49,984 nucleotides of DNA from positions 1 through 49,984 of the forward strand of contig JBNKVM010000006.1 in the NCBI GenBank assembly GCA_050299175.1. The letters run 5' to 3'. Source of the stretch: JAPHTQ01 sp050299175. Lineage in GTDB: Bacteria; Pseudomonadota; Gammaproteobacteria; Thiohalomonadales; Thiohalomonadaceae. Positions 33,261 through 42,810 of this stretch are shown here, one piece after another. How positions within the stretch are numbered: the first letter of the stretch is position 1; the number at the start of each line of letters is the position of its first letter. The notes under the pieces are model-generated. The model was not told where the DNA came from. It made no database searches and saw only the letters and a program-made list of their open reading frames with translations. Position numbers and translations under genes: made by a program.

Positions 33261-36200
33261 GTGAGCGAAACAAAAGTATATAAAGGTATGTATCGTCCCG
33301 ACTTCGAGCGGGATAACTGCGGCTTCGGCCTTATCGCCCATATGGATGGCGGCGCCAGTCATTGGCTGGTCAGCACTGCCATTGAGGCGCTGAACCGCAT
33401 GACCCACCGCGGTGCTATTGCCGCCGACGGCAAGACCGGCGACGGCTGCGGTCTGCTACTGCAGAAGCCCGACAGCTTCCTCCGTGCTGTGGCCGCTGAA
33501 GCGGGTATCAGCCTGGAAGATGGCTATGCCGTAGGCAGTGTTTTCCTCGCCCGTGATGAAGCGACCGCTGCCAAGGCCCGTGAAACCCTGAATAATGAAC
33601 TGAGCGCCGAAGGGCTGCCAGTAGCCGGTTGGCGTGTGGTCCCCACCGATGCCTCTGCCTGTGGTGAATCAGCCAAGGCGACCCAGCCGCAGATTGAGCA
33701 GGTCTTTGTCAATCGCCCGCAGGGCATGGACGAGGGCGACTTCGATCGCCACCTGTTCATCGCCCGCCGTCGTGCAGAGAAAGCTCGTAGTGCCGCTGGC
33801 GACACCATGTTTTACATCCCCACCCTTTCCGCCCAGGTGATCTCCTACAAGGGGATGGTGATGCCCGAGTTTCTGCCGGTGTTCTACCCTGACCTCGGCG
33901 ACGAACGCATGGAGTCCGGTATCGCCGTGTTCCACCAGCGTTTCGCCACCAACACCCTGCCCGAGTGGCGCCTGGCCCAGCCGTTCCGCTACCTGGCGCA
34001 CAACGGTGAGATCAACACCATTCGCGGCAACCGTAACTGGGCCCGCGCGCGTTCCTACACCTTTGCCACCGACAAGATCACTAACATGGACGACGTCCGT
34101 CCATGGGTATCGATGGAGGGTTCCGACTCCTCCAGCCTCGACAATATGCTTGAGGCGATGCTCGCCGGTGGTATCGACATCTTCCGCGCCATGCGTCTGC
34201 TGATTCCGCCCGCGTGGCAGAACGTCAGTGAGATGGACGCGGATCTGCGCGCCTTCTACGAATACAACTCGATGCACATGGAGCCGTGGGACGGCCCTGC
34301 CGGGATCGTTCTCACCGACGGCCGCTACGCCGCCTGTACCCTGGATCGCAACGGCCTGCGTCCGGCGCGTTACGTCATCACCAAGCCCGGTGGTGGCGAC
34401 TATAAAGACGGCGATTACAGCGGTTGCGTGATCACCCTGGCCTCTGAGATCGGTGTTTACGATTACGACAATGCACATGTGATCAAGAAAGGCCGCCTCA
34501 AGCCGGGCCAGATGATCGCCGCAGACACCCAGACCGGTGAGCTGATTCTGCCGCAGGAGATCGACCAGCGACTGAAGCAGGCGCAGCCGTACAAAGAGTG
34601 GATGAAGAACGCCGTTCACCTCGAATCGGTATTGGCGGGCGATCCGCTTTGCGAAACGCCGATGGAGAAGTGCGAGCTGGATGTTTACCAGAAACTGTTC
34701 CAGGTCAGCTTCGAAGAGCGTGATCAGGTGCTGCGCATACTGGCCGAGGCAGGTCAGGAAGCGATCGGCTCCATGGGCGACGATGCGCCGTTCCCGGTGA
34801 TGTCACGCCGCGTGCGTTCCGTGTTCGACAACTTCCGTCAGCAGTTCGCCCAGGTGACCAACCCGCCCATCGACCCGATCCGTGAGCAGATCGTTATGTC
34901 GCTGGAGACCCTGCTGGGCAGCGAAAAGAATTTGTTTGAAGAGACCGCCGATCACGCCAAGCGTCTGATCGCCGATTCGCCGGTACTCTCCGAGGGCAAG
35001 TTCCGCCAGTTGCTGGCGCACGACGAGGGCGATTTCGCCCACGTGGTGATAGACCTCAACTATGCTACCGACTTCGGCCTGCAGAAGGCCATCGCCGACA
35101 TCGCCGACAAGGCGATCGCCGCGGTGAAGTCGGGCAAAGTGATCCTGATTCTTTCCGATCGCAACATTGGCGAAGGCAAGATGCCGGTGCATGCGGCGCT
35201 GGCCACTGGTGCGGTGCACCATCGCCTGATCGCCGAGGGCCTGCGCTGCAACGCCAACATCGTGGTGCAGACTGCCACTGCACGTGACCCGCACCACTTT
35301 GCCGTGCTGCTAGGTTATGGTGCCACCGCGATCTACCCTTACCTCGCCTACGAAACTATCAACGACATGGTGCGTAGCGGCGAGCTGGAATCGAAAGACC
35401 TGAACAAGCTCGGCGAAAAATACCGTGGCGGGATCAACAAGGGTCTCTACAAGGTCATGTCCAAGATGGGTATCTCCTCGGTCGCCTCCTATCGCGGTGC
35501 GCAACTGTTCGAGATCGTCGGCCTGCACGACGAAGTGGTGGAACTCTGTTTCCGTGCCACCACCTCCCGCGTTCAGGGTGCCGACTTCTCCGATCTGGAA
35601 GCCGATGTCAAACAACTGGTCAACACTGCCTGGAACAACCGCAAGCCAGTGGATCAGGGCGGTCTGCTCAAGTTCGTCCACGGCGGTGAGCAACACGCCT
35701 ACAATCCGGATGTGATCAAGACCATCCACCAGGCGGTCAACAGCGGCGAGTGGAGCGACTACCAGGAATTCGCCAAACTGGTGAACGAGCGTCCGCCGAT
35801 GGTACTGCGCGACCTGCTCAAGCTGCGTTCCGATCTGAAGCCGATCGCCATCGACGAAGTCGAGCCGGAGACCGAGCTGTTCAAGCGTTTCGACACCGCG
35901 GCGATGTCTCTCGGTGCGCTGTCGCCGGAAGCCCACGAGGCGTTGGCCATCGCCATGAACCGTCTCGGTGGTCGTTCCAACTCCGGTGAAGGTGGCGAAG
36001 ATCCGAAGCGCTACGTCGACAGGAGCAAGTTCTCCAAGATCAAACAGATCGCCTCGGGCCGTTTCGGTGTCACCCCCGGCTATCTGGTCAACGCAGAGGT
36101 GTTGCAGATCAAGGTAGCCCAGGGCGCCAAGCCCGGCGAGGGCGGCCAGCTGCCCGGTCACAAGGTCAACGACACCATTGCGAAGCTGCGTTTCACCCGT

Positions 36201-37766
36201 CCCGGCGTGCCGTTGATCTCGCCGCCGCCGCACCACGATATCTACTCTATCGAGGACCTGGCGCAGCTGATCTTCGACCTCAAGCAGATCAATCCCGAAG
36301 CGCTGGTTTCGGTGAAACTGGTGGCGGAGCCGGGTGTCGGCACCATTGCCGCCGGTGTGGCCAAGGCCTACGCGGATCTGATCACCATCTCCGGTTACGA
36401 CGGCGGTACCGCCGCGTCGCCTATCGCCTCGGTGAAATACGCCGGTTCCCCGTGGGAGCTGGGCCTTTCCGAGACCCATCAGGTGCTGCGCATGAACGAC
36501 CTGCGCGGCAAAGTTCGGGTGCAGGCGGACGGTGGTTTGAAGACCGGTCTTGATGTGATCAAGGCGGCGATCCTCGGTGCTGAGTCGTTTGGCTTCGGCA
36601 CCATGCCGATGGTGGTACTGGGCTGCAAATACCTGCGTATCTGCCACCTCAACAACTGCGCCACTGGTGTGGCGACACAGCACGACGTGCTGCGTGCCAA
36701 GCACTACAAGGGCAAGCCGGAGCTGGTAGAAAACTACTTCCGCTTCGTCGCCCGCGAAGTGCGTGAGCTGATGGCCTCCCTCGGCATACGCAAGCTGGAA
36801 GAGCTTATCGGTCGTACCGATCTGCTGGAACTGTTGCCGGGCGAAACCGCCAAGCAACAGAAACTGGATCTCAAGCCGATCATCGACGGTTCCCTGGCCC
36901 CAGCCGATGCGCCGCAGTGCTGTATTGAGCCGCGCAACGTGCCGTTCGACGAGGCCAAGCTGGCGGAGCAGATGGTGGCCGATACCAACGCCGCTATCGA
37001 GAAGAAGGCCGGTGGTGAGTTCCACTACGAGCTGAAGAACATCAACCGCTCGGTCGGTGCCCGTGTCTCCGGCGAGATCGCCAAGCGCTGGGATACCCTG
37101 GGCATGGAAGAGGCACCGATCACCCTGCGCCTCAGCGGTACCGCGGGTCAGTCCTTCGGCGTTTGGAATGCCGGCGGCCTGCACATGATCCTCGACGGCG
37201 ATGCCAACGACTACGTGGGCAAGGGCATGGCCGGCGGCAAGCTGGTAATTCGTCCACCCCAGGGCAGCCGTTACGCCAGCAACGAAAACGCCATTATCGG
37301 TAACACCTGCCTCTACGGTGCCACCGGCGGCAAGCTGTTCGCCGCGGGTCTGGCGGGCGAGCGTTTCGGCGTGCGTAACTCCGGTGCCCATGCGGTGATC
37401 GAAGGCGCTGGCGACCACTGCTGCGAATACATGACCGGTGGTGTGATCACTGTACTCGGTACAACCGGCGTCAACTTCGGCGCGGGTATGACCGGCGGTT
37501 TCGCCTTCGTTCTCGACGAAGAGAATCGTTTCAGCGATCGCTACAACGGCGACGTCGACATCCACCGTATCAATACCGAGGTGACCGAAGCGCACCGTAA
37601 CTTCCTGCGTGACACCCTGGAAGAGTATGTAGCGGAAACCGGCTCGGTCTACGGTAAGCGGATCCTCGACAACTTCGACGATCTCATCGGCCACTTCTGG
37701 CTGGTGACTCCGAAGGCGGCGGAGCTGGAGACCCTGCTCGAAGTGATGCTTGAGCGGGCGGCCTGA
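33261..37766 (+). CDS. gltB: Glutamate synthase, large (alpha) subunit
   Basis: A 1501-residue subunit that makes two glutamates from glutamine and 2-oxoglutarate with GltD. The short propeptide MSETKVYKGMYRPDFERDN precedes Cys of NCGFGLIAHMDG, the N-terminal nucleophile of the class II amidotransferase. The central and FMN-binding parts follow with GRSNSGEGGEDPKRY and ISGYDGGTAASP. The 3Fe-4S cluster is bound by CKYLRICHLNNC. The C-terminal glutamate synthase beta-helix has GGAMT-like repeats (FGVWNAGGLHMILDGDAND and GGKLFAAGLAGERFGVRNSG). The start was set at GTG 33261. ATG 33288 has AAAGG only one base away. Upstream open frame to 33177 is not coding. A sigma70-like promoter lies at 33146-33174. 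Confidence 0.96.
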   Translation: MSETKVYKGMYRPDFERDNCGFGLIAHMDGGASHWLVSTAIEALNRMTHRGAIAADGKTGDGCGLLLQKPDSFLRAVAAEAGISLEDGYAVGSVFLARDEATAAKARETLNNELSAEGLPVAGWRVVPTDASACGESAKATQPQIEQVFVNRPQGMDEGDFDRHLFIARRRAEKARSAAGDTMFYIPTLSAQVISYKGMVMPEFLPVFYPDLGDERMESGIAVFHQRFATNTLPEWRLAQPFRYLAHNGEINTIRGNRNWARARSYTFATDKITNMDDVRPWVSMEGSDSSSLDNMLEAMLAGGIDIFRAMRLLIPPAWQNVSEMDADLRAFYEYNSMHMEPWDGPAGIVLTDGRYAACTLDRNGLRPARYVITKPGGGDYKDGDYSGCVITLASEIGVYDYDNAHVIKKGRLKPGQMIAADTQTGELILPQEIDQRLKQAQPYKEWMKNAVHLESVLAGDPLCETPMEKCELDVYQKLFQVSFEERDQVLRILAEAGQEAIGSMGDDAPFPVMSRRVRSVFDNFRQQFAQVTNPPIDPIREQIVMSLETLLGSEKNLFEETADHAKRLIADSPVLSEGKFRQLLAHDEGDFAHVVIDLNYATDFGLQKAIADIADKAIAAVKSGKVILILSDRNIGEGKMPVHAALATGAVHHRLIAEGLRCNANIVVQTATARDPHHFAVLLGYGATAIYPYLAYETINDMVRSGELESKDLNKLGEKYRGGINKGLYKVMSKMGISSVASYRGAQLFEIVGLHDEVVELCFRATTSRVQGADFSDLEADVKQLVNTAWNNRKPVDQGGLLKFVHGGEQHAYNPDVIKTIHQAVNSGEWSDYQEFAKLVNERPPMVLRDLLKLRSDLKPIAIDEVEPETELFKRFDTAAMSLGALSPEAHEALAIAMNRLGGRSNSGEGGEDPKRYVDRSKFSKIKQIASGRFGVTPGYLVNAEVLQIKVAQGAKPGEGGQLPGHKVNDTIAKLRFTRPGVPLISPPPHHDIYSIEDLAQLIFDLKQINPEALVSVKLVAEPGVGTIAAGVAKAYADLITISGYDGGTAASPIASVKYAGSPWELGLSETHQVLRMNDLRGKVRVQADGGLKTGLDVIKAAILGAESFGFGTMPMVVLGCKYLRICHLNNCATGVATQHDVLRAKHYKGKPELVENYFRFVAREVRELMASLGIRKLEELIGRTDLLELLPGETAKQQKLDLKPIIDGSLAPADAPQCCIEPRNVPFDEAKLAEQMVADTNAAIEKKAGGEFHYELKNINRSVGARVSGEIAKRWDTLGMEEAPITLRLSGTAGQSFGVWNAGGLHMILDGDANDYVGKGMAGGKLVIRPPQGSRYASNENAIIGNTCLYGATGGKLFAAGLAGERFGVRNSGAHAVIEGAGDHCCEYMTGGVITVLGTTGVNFGAGMTGGFAFVLDEENRFSDRYNGDVDIHRINTEVTEAHRNFLRDTLEEYVAETGSVYGKRILDNFDDLIGHFWLVTPKAAELETLLEVMLERAA

Positions 37767-37795
37767 TCAAAGATTTCAAATGGTGGTGAATAACC

Positions 37796-39208
37796 GTGAG
37801 TAAGACCAACGCACTACAATTTCTCGATGTACCGCGCCAGGACCCGGTAAAGAAAGAGGTCAAGGCACGCATCTGCGAATACGCGGAGATCTACGGCGCC
37901 TTCGACGTCGAGACCGCGTCCTACCAGGCGGGCCGTTGCCTGCATTGCGGTAACCCTTACTGCGAGTGGAAGTGCCCGGTGCACAATTACATCCCCAACT
38001 GGTTGCAGCTGATTAATGAAGGTAACTGGCAGGAAGCGGTGGAGCTTTCTCACCGCACCAACGCCCTGCCCGAGATGACTGGCCGGGTCTGCCCGCAGGA
38101 TCGTCTCTGCGAAGGTGCCTGCACCCTCAACGACGGCCTCGGCGCTGTGACTATTGGCACTGTCGAGCGTTATATCTCCGATACCGCCTTCGATAACGGC
38201 TGGACCCCTGATTTGTCTGCTGTCGCCGACAGTGGCAAGAAGGTTGCCGTGGTCGGTGCCGGTCCGGCGGGGCTTTCCGCTGCCGATCTGCTGGTCCGTA
38301 ACGGGGTCAAGGTGACTGTCTACGATCGTCATCCTGAGATTGGCGGCCTGCTGATGTTTGGCATCCCAGAATTCAAGCTGGAGAAGAGCGTGGTGAAACG
38401 TCGCCGTGCGATCTTCGAAGGCATGGGCATTCAATTTGAATTGGGTGTAGAGATCGGCAAAGACAAACCGTTCCAGGAACTGCTCGATCAGTATGACGCC
38501 GTGTTCCTCGGTATGGGGACTTACAACTACATGAGCGGCGGCAATCCCGGTGAAGACCTGCCCGGTGTACACGCGGCGCTCGATTTCCTGATCTCCAACA
38601 TCAACCACTGCCACGATTATGAAAAGGCGGTGGAAGATTACATCAGCATGGAAGGTCTGGAAGTGGTGGTCCTCGGTGGTGGTGACGCCGCGATGGACTG
38701 CACCCGCACTTCCATTCGTCAGGGCGCTGCCAAAGTGACCTGTGCCTATCGTCGTGACGAGGCCAACATGCCCGGCTCGAAGAAAGAGGTGCAGAACGCC
38801 AAGGAGGAGGGGGTTAACTTCCTCTTTAACCGCCTGCCGGTGGAGATCGTCGGCGAGAAGCGAGTCGAGGGCGTCAAGGTGGTAACCACCGCCCTGGGCG
38901 AACCCGATGAGCGCGGTCGCCGCCGTCCTGAACCGATCCCTGGTTCCGAAGAGGTGATCCCGGCTGACGCGGTGATCATCGCCTACGGCTTCCGTCCCAA
39001 CCCGCAGCCGTGGTTTGCCGAGTTCGGTATCGAGCTGGACGAGCGCGATCGGGTTAAGGCACCTGCCGAGGGTGAGTTTAAATACCAGACCAGCAACGAA
39101 AAGGTCTTCGCCGGTGGCGACATGGTGCGCGGTTCCGATCTGGTGGTCACTGCCATCTGGGAAGGTCGTGAGGCGGCGGAAGGTATTCTCGATTACCTGA
39201 AGGTGTAA
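37796..39208 (+). CDS. gltD: Glutamate synthase, small (beta) subunit
   Basis: A 470-residue NADPH-oxidising partner of GltB. The N-terminal iron-sulfur part has CLHCGNPYCEWKCPVHN and CPQDRLCEGAC, which bind two 4Fe-4S clusters. The FAD site is VVGAGPAGLSAAD, the NADPH site is VLGGGDAAMDCTRTS, and a second FAD contact is FAGGDMVRGSDLVV. Length is normal. The start is GTG at 37796, with GGTGGTG upstream. It follows gltB by 29 nt and both form one transcript. hemE begins 71 nt later, after a hairpin at 39218-39244. Confidence 0.96.
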   Translation: MSKTNALQFLDVPRQDPVKKEVKARICEYAEIYGAFDVETASYQAGRCLHCGNPYCEWKCPVHNYIPNWLQLINEGNWQEAVELSHRTNALPEMTGRVCPQDRLCEGACTLNDGLGAVTIGTVERYISDTAFDNGWTPDLSAVADSGKKVAVVGAGPAGLSAADLLVRNGVKVTVYDRHPEIGGLLMFGIPEFKLEKSVVKRRRAIFEGMGIQFELGVEIGKDKPFQELLDQYDAVFLGMGTYNYMSGGNPGEDLPGVHAALDFLISNINHCHDYEKAVEDYISMEGLEVVVLGGGDAAMDCTRTSIRQGAAKVTCAYRRDEANMPGSKKEVQNAKEEGVNFLFNRLPVEIVGEKRVEGVKVVTTALGEPDERGRRRPEPIPGSEEVIPADAVIIAYGFRPNPQPWFAEFGIELDERDRVKAPAEGEFKYQTSNEKVFAGGDMVRGSDLVVTAIWEGREAAEGILDYLKV

Positions 39209-39217
39209 CAGCCATAG

Positions 39218-39244
39218 CCGCAAAGTGCGCAATGCACTTTGCGG
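39218..39244 (+). other. Perfect hairpin between gltD and hemE
   Basis: An 11-bp perfect stem, CCGCAAAGTGC / GCACTTTGCGG, with a GCAAT loop. It is not followed by a T run, so it is not a standard terminator. It could protect mRNA ends, attenuate reading into hemE, or bind a protein. Confidence 0.7.
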
Positions 39245-39279
39245 TCAATTTCTATAAGAACAAACATAGCGGTGTAAGC

Positions 39280-40344
39280 ATGTCCGAATTGAAGAATGAT
39301 CGTTTCCTGAGAGCTCTGCTGAAAGAGCCAGTTGATGTAACTCCTGTATGGATGATGCGCCAGGCGGGTCGTTACCTGCCGGAGTACAAGGCGACCCGGG
39401 CCAAGGCCGGTAGTTTCATGAATCTCTGCATGAACCCGGAACTGGCCTGTGAAGTAACCATCCAGCCATTGGACCGTTACCCGCTCGATGCGGCGATCCT
39501 CTTCTCCGACATCCTTACCGTGCCCGATGCGATGGGTTTGCAACTGCGCTTCGCCGAAGGCGAAGGCCCGATCTTCGACAAGCCGGTGCGCACCGAAGCG
39601 GACGTCAACGCGTTGTTTGTCCCCGATCCGGAAGGCGAACTGAAATACGTAATGGATGCGGTTCGCACCATTCGTAAGGAGCTGGATGGCCGAGTGCCGC
39701 TGATCGGTTTCTCCGGCAGTCCCTGGACCCTGGCCACCTACATGGTCGAGGGCGGCTCCTCCAAGGAGTACGCCAAGGTTAAAGGGATGTTGTTCGACCG
39801 TCCTGACCTGATGCACAAGCTGCTCGATACCACTGCTCAGGCGGTCACCGCTTACCTTAATGCGCAGATCGATGCGGGCGCCCAGGCGCTACAGATCTTC
39901 GATACATGGGGCGGCATGCTCACCCCGCGTGACTACAAAGAATTCTCCCTGCGCTACATGCAACAGATCATCGATGGTCTGAAGCGTGAATCTGAAGGTC
40001 GCAAGGTGCCGGTGATTCTCTTCACCAAAGGCGGAGGTCAATGGCTGGAGGCGATGGCGGAAACTGGCGCCGATGCGCTGGGCCTCGACTGGACCACCGA
40101 TCTTTCCGATGCCCGTCGCCGGGTCGGTGACAAGGTAGCGCTGCAGGGCAACATGGACCCAACCGTACTTTACGCCTCACCGGAGCGCATCCGCGCAGAG
40201 GTGCAGACCGTGCTGGAGAGCTATGGCAAGGGTTCCGGCCACGTCTTCAATCTGGGTCACGGCATCCATCAGCATATTGATCCGGAACACGCAGGCGCCT
40301 TTATTGAAGCAGTGCATGAACTAAGTGTGCCATTCCACGTCTAA
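39280..40344 (+). CDS. hemE: Uroporphyrinogen decarboxylase
   Basis: A 354-residue enzyme that removes four carboxyl groups from uroporphyrinogen III to form coproporphyrinogen III in haem synthesis. The N-terminal motif PVWMMRQAGRYLPEY has the conserved Arg and Gln residues, then LFSDILTVPDAMG with the catalytic Asp, GFSGSPWTLATYMVEGG, FDTWGG and the C-terminal NLGHGIHQH. The start is ATG 39280, which gives exactly the E. coli length. A longer open frame from 39232 passes through the hairpin and is not supported. It ends at a strong terminator (40367-40405). Confidence 0.97.
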   Translation: MSELKNDRFLRALLKEPVDVTPVWMMRQAGRYLPEYKATRAKAGSFMNLCMNPELACEVTIQPLDRYPLDAAILFSDILTVPDAMGLQLRFAEGEGPIFDKPVRTEADVNALFVPDPEGELKYVMDAVRTIRKELDGRVPLIGFSGSPWTLATYMVEGGSSKEYAKVKGMLFDRPDLMHKLLDTTAQAVTAYLNAQIDAGAQALQIFDTWGGMLTPRDYKEFSLRYMQQIIDGLKRESEGRKVPVILFTKGGGQWLEAMAETGADALGLDWTTDLSDARRRVGDKVALQGNMDPTVLYASPERIRAEVQTVLESYGKGSGHVFNLGHGIHQHIDPEHAGAFIEAVHELSVPFHV

Positions 40345-40364
40345 CGTAGCGTGTTGTGAAAAAA

Positions 40365-40405
40365 GAAAGACCGCGGCAGGTTTCTCCTGCCGCGGTCTTT
40401 TTTAT
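40365..40405. terminator. Strong bidirectional terminator after hemE
   Basis: A 12-bp or longer stem, GACCGCGGCAGG (40369-40380) / CCTGCCGCGGTC (40386-40397), with a TTTCT loop. T runs follow on the plus strand (TTTTTTT) and on the minus strand (TTTCTTTTTT). It ends the gltBD-hemE transcript and the convergent diguanylate cyclase gene. Confidence 0.93.
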
Positions 40406-40417
40406 TTCGGCGGGAGG

Positions 40418-41584
40418 TTATGCGGCGATGGAGACGATATCGCGGCCGGCACTTTTAGCTCGATAAAGTCCTTCGTCGACCCGGGAAAGCAGTAACTCTG
40501 CAGATTCATTGGGATGTCGCTCGGCAACACCGATACTGGTGGTGAAGTGGATCGGCTCTGCCTCGCCATTCACCCGTATCTGTGCCTGGGCACATTCCTG
40601 GCGGATCGCTTCGGCGATCTCGCGTGCTTCTTCCAGGGAGGCATCGGGCAGAATGGCAAGAAACTCCTCACCACCGAAACGTCCTACCAGATCATCGCTG
40701 CGACAGTGGCGCCGTAGAATATCGGCAAACACCTGTAGCACTTTGTCGCCCGCGGTGTGTCCCCAGGTATCGTTAATGCGCTTGAACAGGTCCAGATCGA
40801 ACAACAGTAACGACAGGGGGGCAGTCGCATGCTGGCCGATATGCTGGCGCAGGTTGGCGGTCAGGACACGACGGTTGACCAGCCCGGTGAGCGCATCGCG
40901 GGTCGCTTCACGATAGAGCCGCAACAGCATGTGCAATTGACTCATCTCTACCCACATGGCGATGGCAGCTAATAACACTAGCAGCCATAGATCACCCATG
41001 CTGTTAAGGGTTAGCAGGGTGTTGTTGAGCAGTTCGGTACCGAGAAAATACGTGACCAACAGGCCGCAAAAGCTTGCGCCTTCCAGCAGCGTTAAGGGCA
41101 CCACCCCAAGCAGTGCCATGATCAGGAAGGGCAGGAAATCGTAACCGGCAAGGATGCCGCCTTCCCGCGCACCGATATCGAGCAGCAGGTGTGTGGCGAG
41201 AAAGAAAAGCCCGGGAATGGTGATGAACAGCAGAATACGCAGCCGCGCCATTTGCAGATCATGGGCATGGCCGCCCCAGCGACTCAGCAGTAAAAAACCG
41301 GCGGCAAAGCCCAGGCGTAGCCAGACCATCTGGATGAAGGTCTCATGCTCCATAACGAAGTAGTCGATGGGTATCCACAGCGGTGCCAGCAGGGCGAAGA
41401 CAAAGGCCAGCAGGCGAATACGCAGGGTAATGTACTCGGCGCGGGAGGCATTGAAATCGCGGGAGTGGAGTCGAGTGGAAAAGATGTCCTGCAAATGGAC
41501 GTAGTACATCATATCGTGCAATCCGCTGAACAGGCTTGCGAAGCTGTTCATTTTTCGGGGGGAATGGCGGTCGGGTCTGTGCAT
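40418..41584 (-). CDS. Membrane diguanylate cyclase (GGDEF)
   Basis: A 388-residue protein that should make c-di-GMP. Residues about 50-215 hold six hydrophobic segments (for example LLAFVFALLAPLWIPIDYF and LLFITIPGLFFLATHLLL), a MASE-like membrane sensor. A short linker leads to the GGDEF domain from about 230: DALTGLVNRRVL, FDLDLFKRINDTWGHTAGDKVL and the active-site GGEEF. The inhibitory I-site RSDD lies five residues before it, so product inhibition is expected. The ligand of the membrane part is unknown. The start is ATG 41584, which lacks a strong ribosome site. ATG 41551 is an alternative. The gene is divergent from the response regulator gene. Confidence 0.92.
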   Translation of the reverse strand: MHRPDRHSPRKMNSFASLFSGLHDMMYYVHLQDIFSTRLHSRDFNASRAEYITLRIRLLAFVFALLAPLWIPIDYFVMEHETFIQMVWLRLGFAAGFLLLSRWGGHAHDLQMARLRILLFITIPGLFFLATHLLLDIGAREGGILAGYDFLPFLIMALLGVVPLTLLEGASFCGLLVTYFLGTELLNNTLLTLNSMGDLWLLVLLAAIAMWVEMSQLHMLLRLYREATRDALTGLVNRRVLTANLRQHIGQHATAPLSLLLFDLDLFKRINDTWGHTAGDKVLQVFADILRRHCRSDDLVGRFGGEEFLAILPDASLEEAREIAEAIRQECAQAQIRVNGEAEPIHFTTSIGVAERHPNESAELLLSRVDEGLYRAKSAGRDIVSIAA

Positions 41585-41608
41585 GTTCGCTCGTTAACCG
41601 TACCAGGT

Positions 41609-41636
41609 TATGTATAGAGTACACTAAATGTGTCAA
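41609..41636 (-). promoter_or_regulatory. Possible promoter of the diguanylate cyclase gene
   Basis: On the minus strand, a perfect TTGACA (41636-41631) is followed after 16 bp by TACATA (41614-41609), a weak -10. It lies 25 nt upstream of the ATG at 41584. Confidence 0.35.
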
Positions 41637-41788
41637 CTGTGACGAACTAGCCGTGCGGGAGTTTCCCAGGGAATCAGTTAGATTGTTGCTGGCTGTATTT
41701 TCCCGTGAGGTTCTGATAATTTTTCGCTTAATGGGGCAGGAGCGCCCCGGGAAACATTAAAGCAATAACAAAGGCCCTACACTATCTA

Positions 41789-42736
41789 ATGAGAAAGAAA
41801 CGTGAAGAACTGGCTATCGTCATTGTCGACGATATGAAGTTCAGCTGCGAGTTCCTGCGACGGGCCCTGGACAAGGAAGGTTATGGCGATATTCGTGTGG
41901 CAGGTAGCGCAGCAGATGCCCTGAAACAGCTAACTGAGCGTCATGCGGACGTTCTGTTGGCCGACTGGGTCATGCCCGAGATGGATGGTCTGCAATTGAC
42001 CGATCGGGTGCGCCAACTTGACGAAGAGACCAACCACTACACCTGCGTTATCATCCTCACCGCACGGGATACCATCGAGTCGGTGATCGAAGCTTTCGAT
42101 CGTGGTGTAGACGACTATGTGAGCAAACCGCCGGACAAGCAGGAACTGGCTGCCCGGGTCCATGCGGCAGGGCGTATTGCCACACTGCAGAACGGCCTGC
42201 TCGATACCATCGAAAAACTGCGCCGGGATGCGGGCAAACGTTCCACCATCGATTCCTTAACCGGTCTGGGCAATCGTCTTGACGCGGAGCGTCGTTTCAA
42301 CGAACTACTGAAACTGGTGGTGACGCGTGGCGGCGCAGTCAGTTGCGGTTTTATCAGCCTGACCCGTCACAGCGAGTTGTTGGATGAGCATGGCCGTCAG
42401 GTTTACGAGGAGTTGCTGGTAGGGGTTGCGCGGCGCCTGCATCGACTGGTGCGACCGGGTGACCTGATTGCGCGTGTTTCGGATTTCGAGTTTGTGGTCG
42501 GTATGCATTACCTGGACAGTCACCAGGCAAAACCCAAAAACTATAAACGCATCATGCAGGGCATCAATCTGCGTCCGATCAAAACCTCATCCGGGTACAT
42601 TACCGTCAATGTTGCCGTTGCCATGTGTAGTAATACCGAGGGACAGACCATCATCCCGGCCGAGGCACTGATGGAGTGCGCGGCGAAGAAAATCCCGATT
42701 TCGATAAAGACCGGCTGTACCGAAGTAGCCATATAA
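41789..42736 (+). CDS. Response regulator with degenerate GGDEF domain
   Basis: A 315-residue protein. The receiver domain (about 8-130) has acidic Asp14 and Asp15, phospho-acceptor Asp59 in LLADWVMPEMDG, Thr91 and Lys113 (SKPP). A linker helix leads to a GGDEF-type domain from about 153 (TIDSLTGLGNRLDAERRF). Its active site reads SDFEF (231-235) instead of GGDEF, so it should not make c-di-GMP. The inhibitory site RPGD (222-225) five residues before it is intact, so it may bind c-di-GMP as a receptor. No kinase gene is adjacent. It is the first gene of a possible three-gene operon with a lipoprotein and a GGDEF-EAL protein. Confidence 0.9.
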   Translation: MRKKREELAIVIVDDMKFSCEFLRRALDKEGYGDIRVAGSAADALKQLTERHADVLLADWVMPEMDGLQLTDRVRQLDEETNHYTCVIILTARDTIESVIEAFDRGVDDYVSKPPDKQELAARVHAAGRIATLQNGLLDTIEKLRRDAGKRSTIDSLTGLGNRLDAERRFNELLKLVVTRGGAVSCGFISLTRHSELLDEHGRQVYEELLVGVARRLHRLVRPGDLIARVSDFEFVVGMHYLDSHQAKPKNYKRIMQGINLRPIKTSSGYITVNVAVAMCSNTEGQTIIPAEALMECAAKKIPISIKTGCTEVAI

Positions 42737-42810
42737 CCGTGCGATTTGTGCGGTTTTTGTCGGGCCGGAATCCGTTTACTATGAACCGTCATTATCATTA
42801 CTACTCACGG

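Noticed and set aside
35310..37694. Long open frame (794 residues) on the strand opposite gltB
   Set aside because: It lies fully inside gltB, which has all motifs of glutamate synthase. The frame stays open because of gltB's GC-rich codons, it has no recognisable domain and no ribosome site.
37814..39232. Long open frame (472 residues) on the strand opposite gltD
   Set aside because: It mirrors gltD codons and has no domain or start signal.
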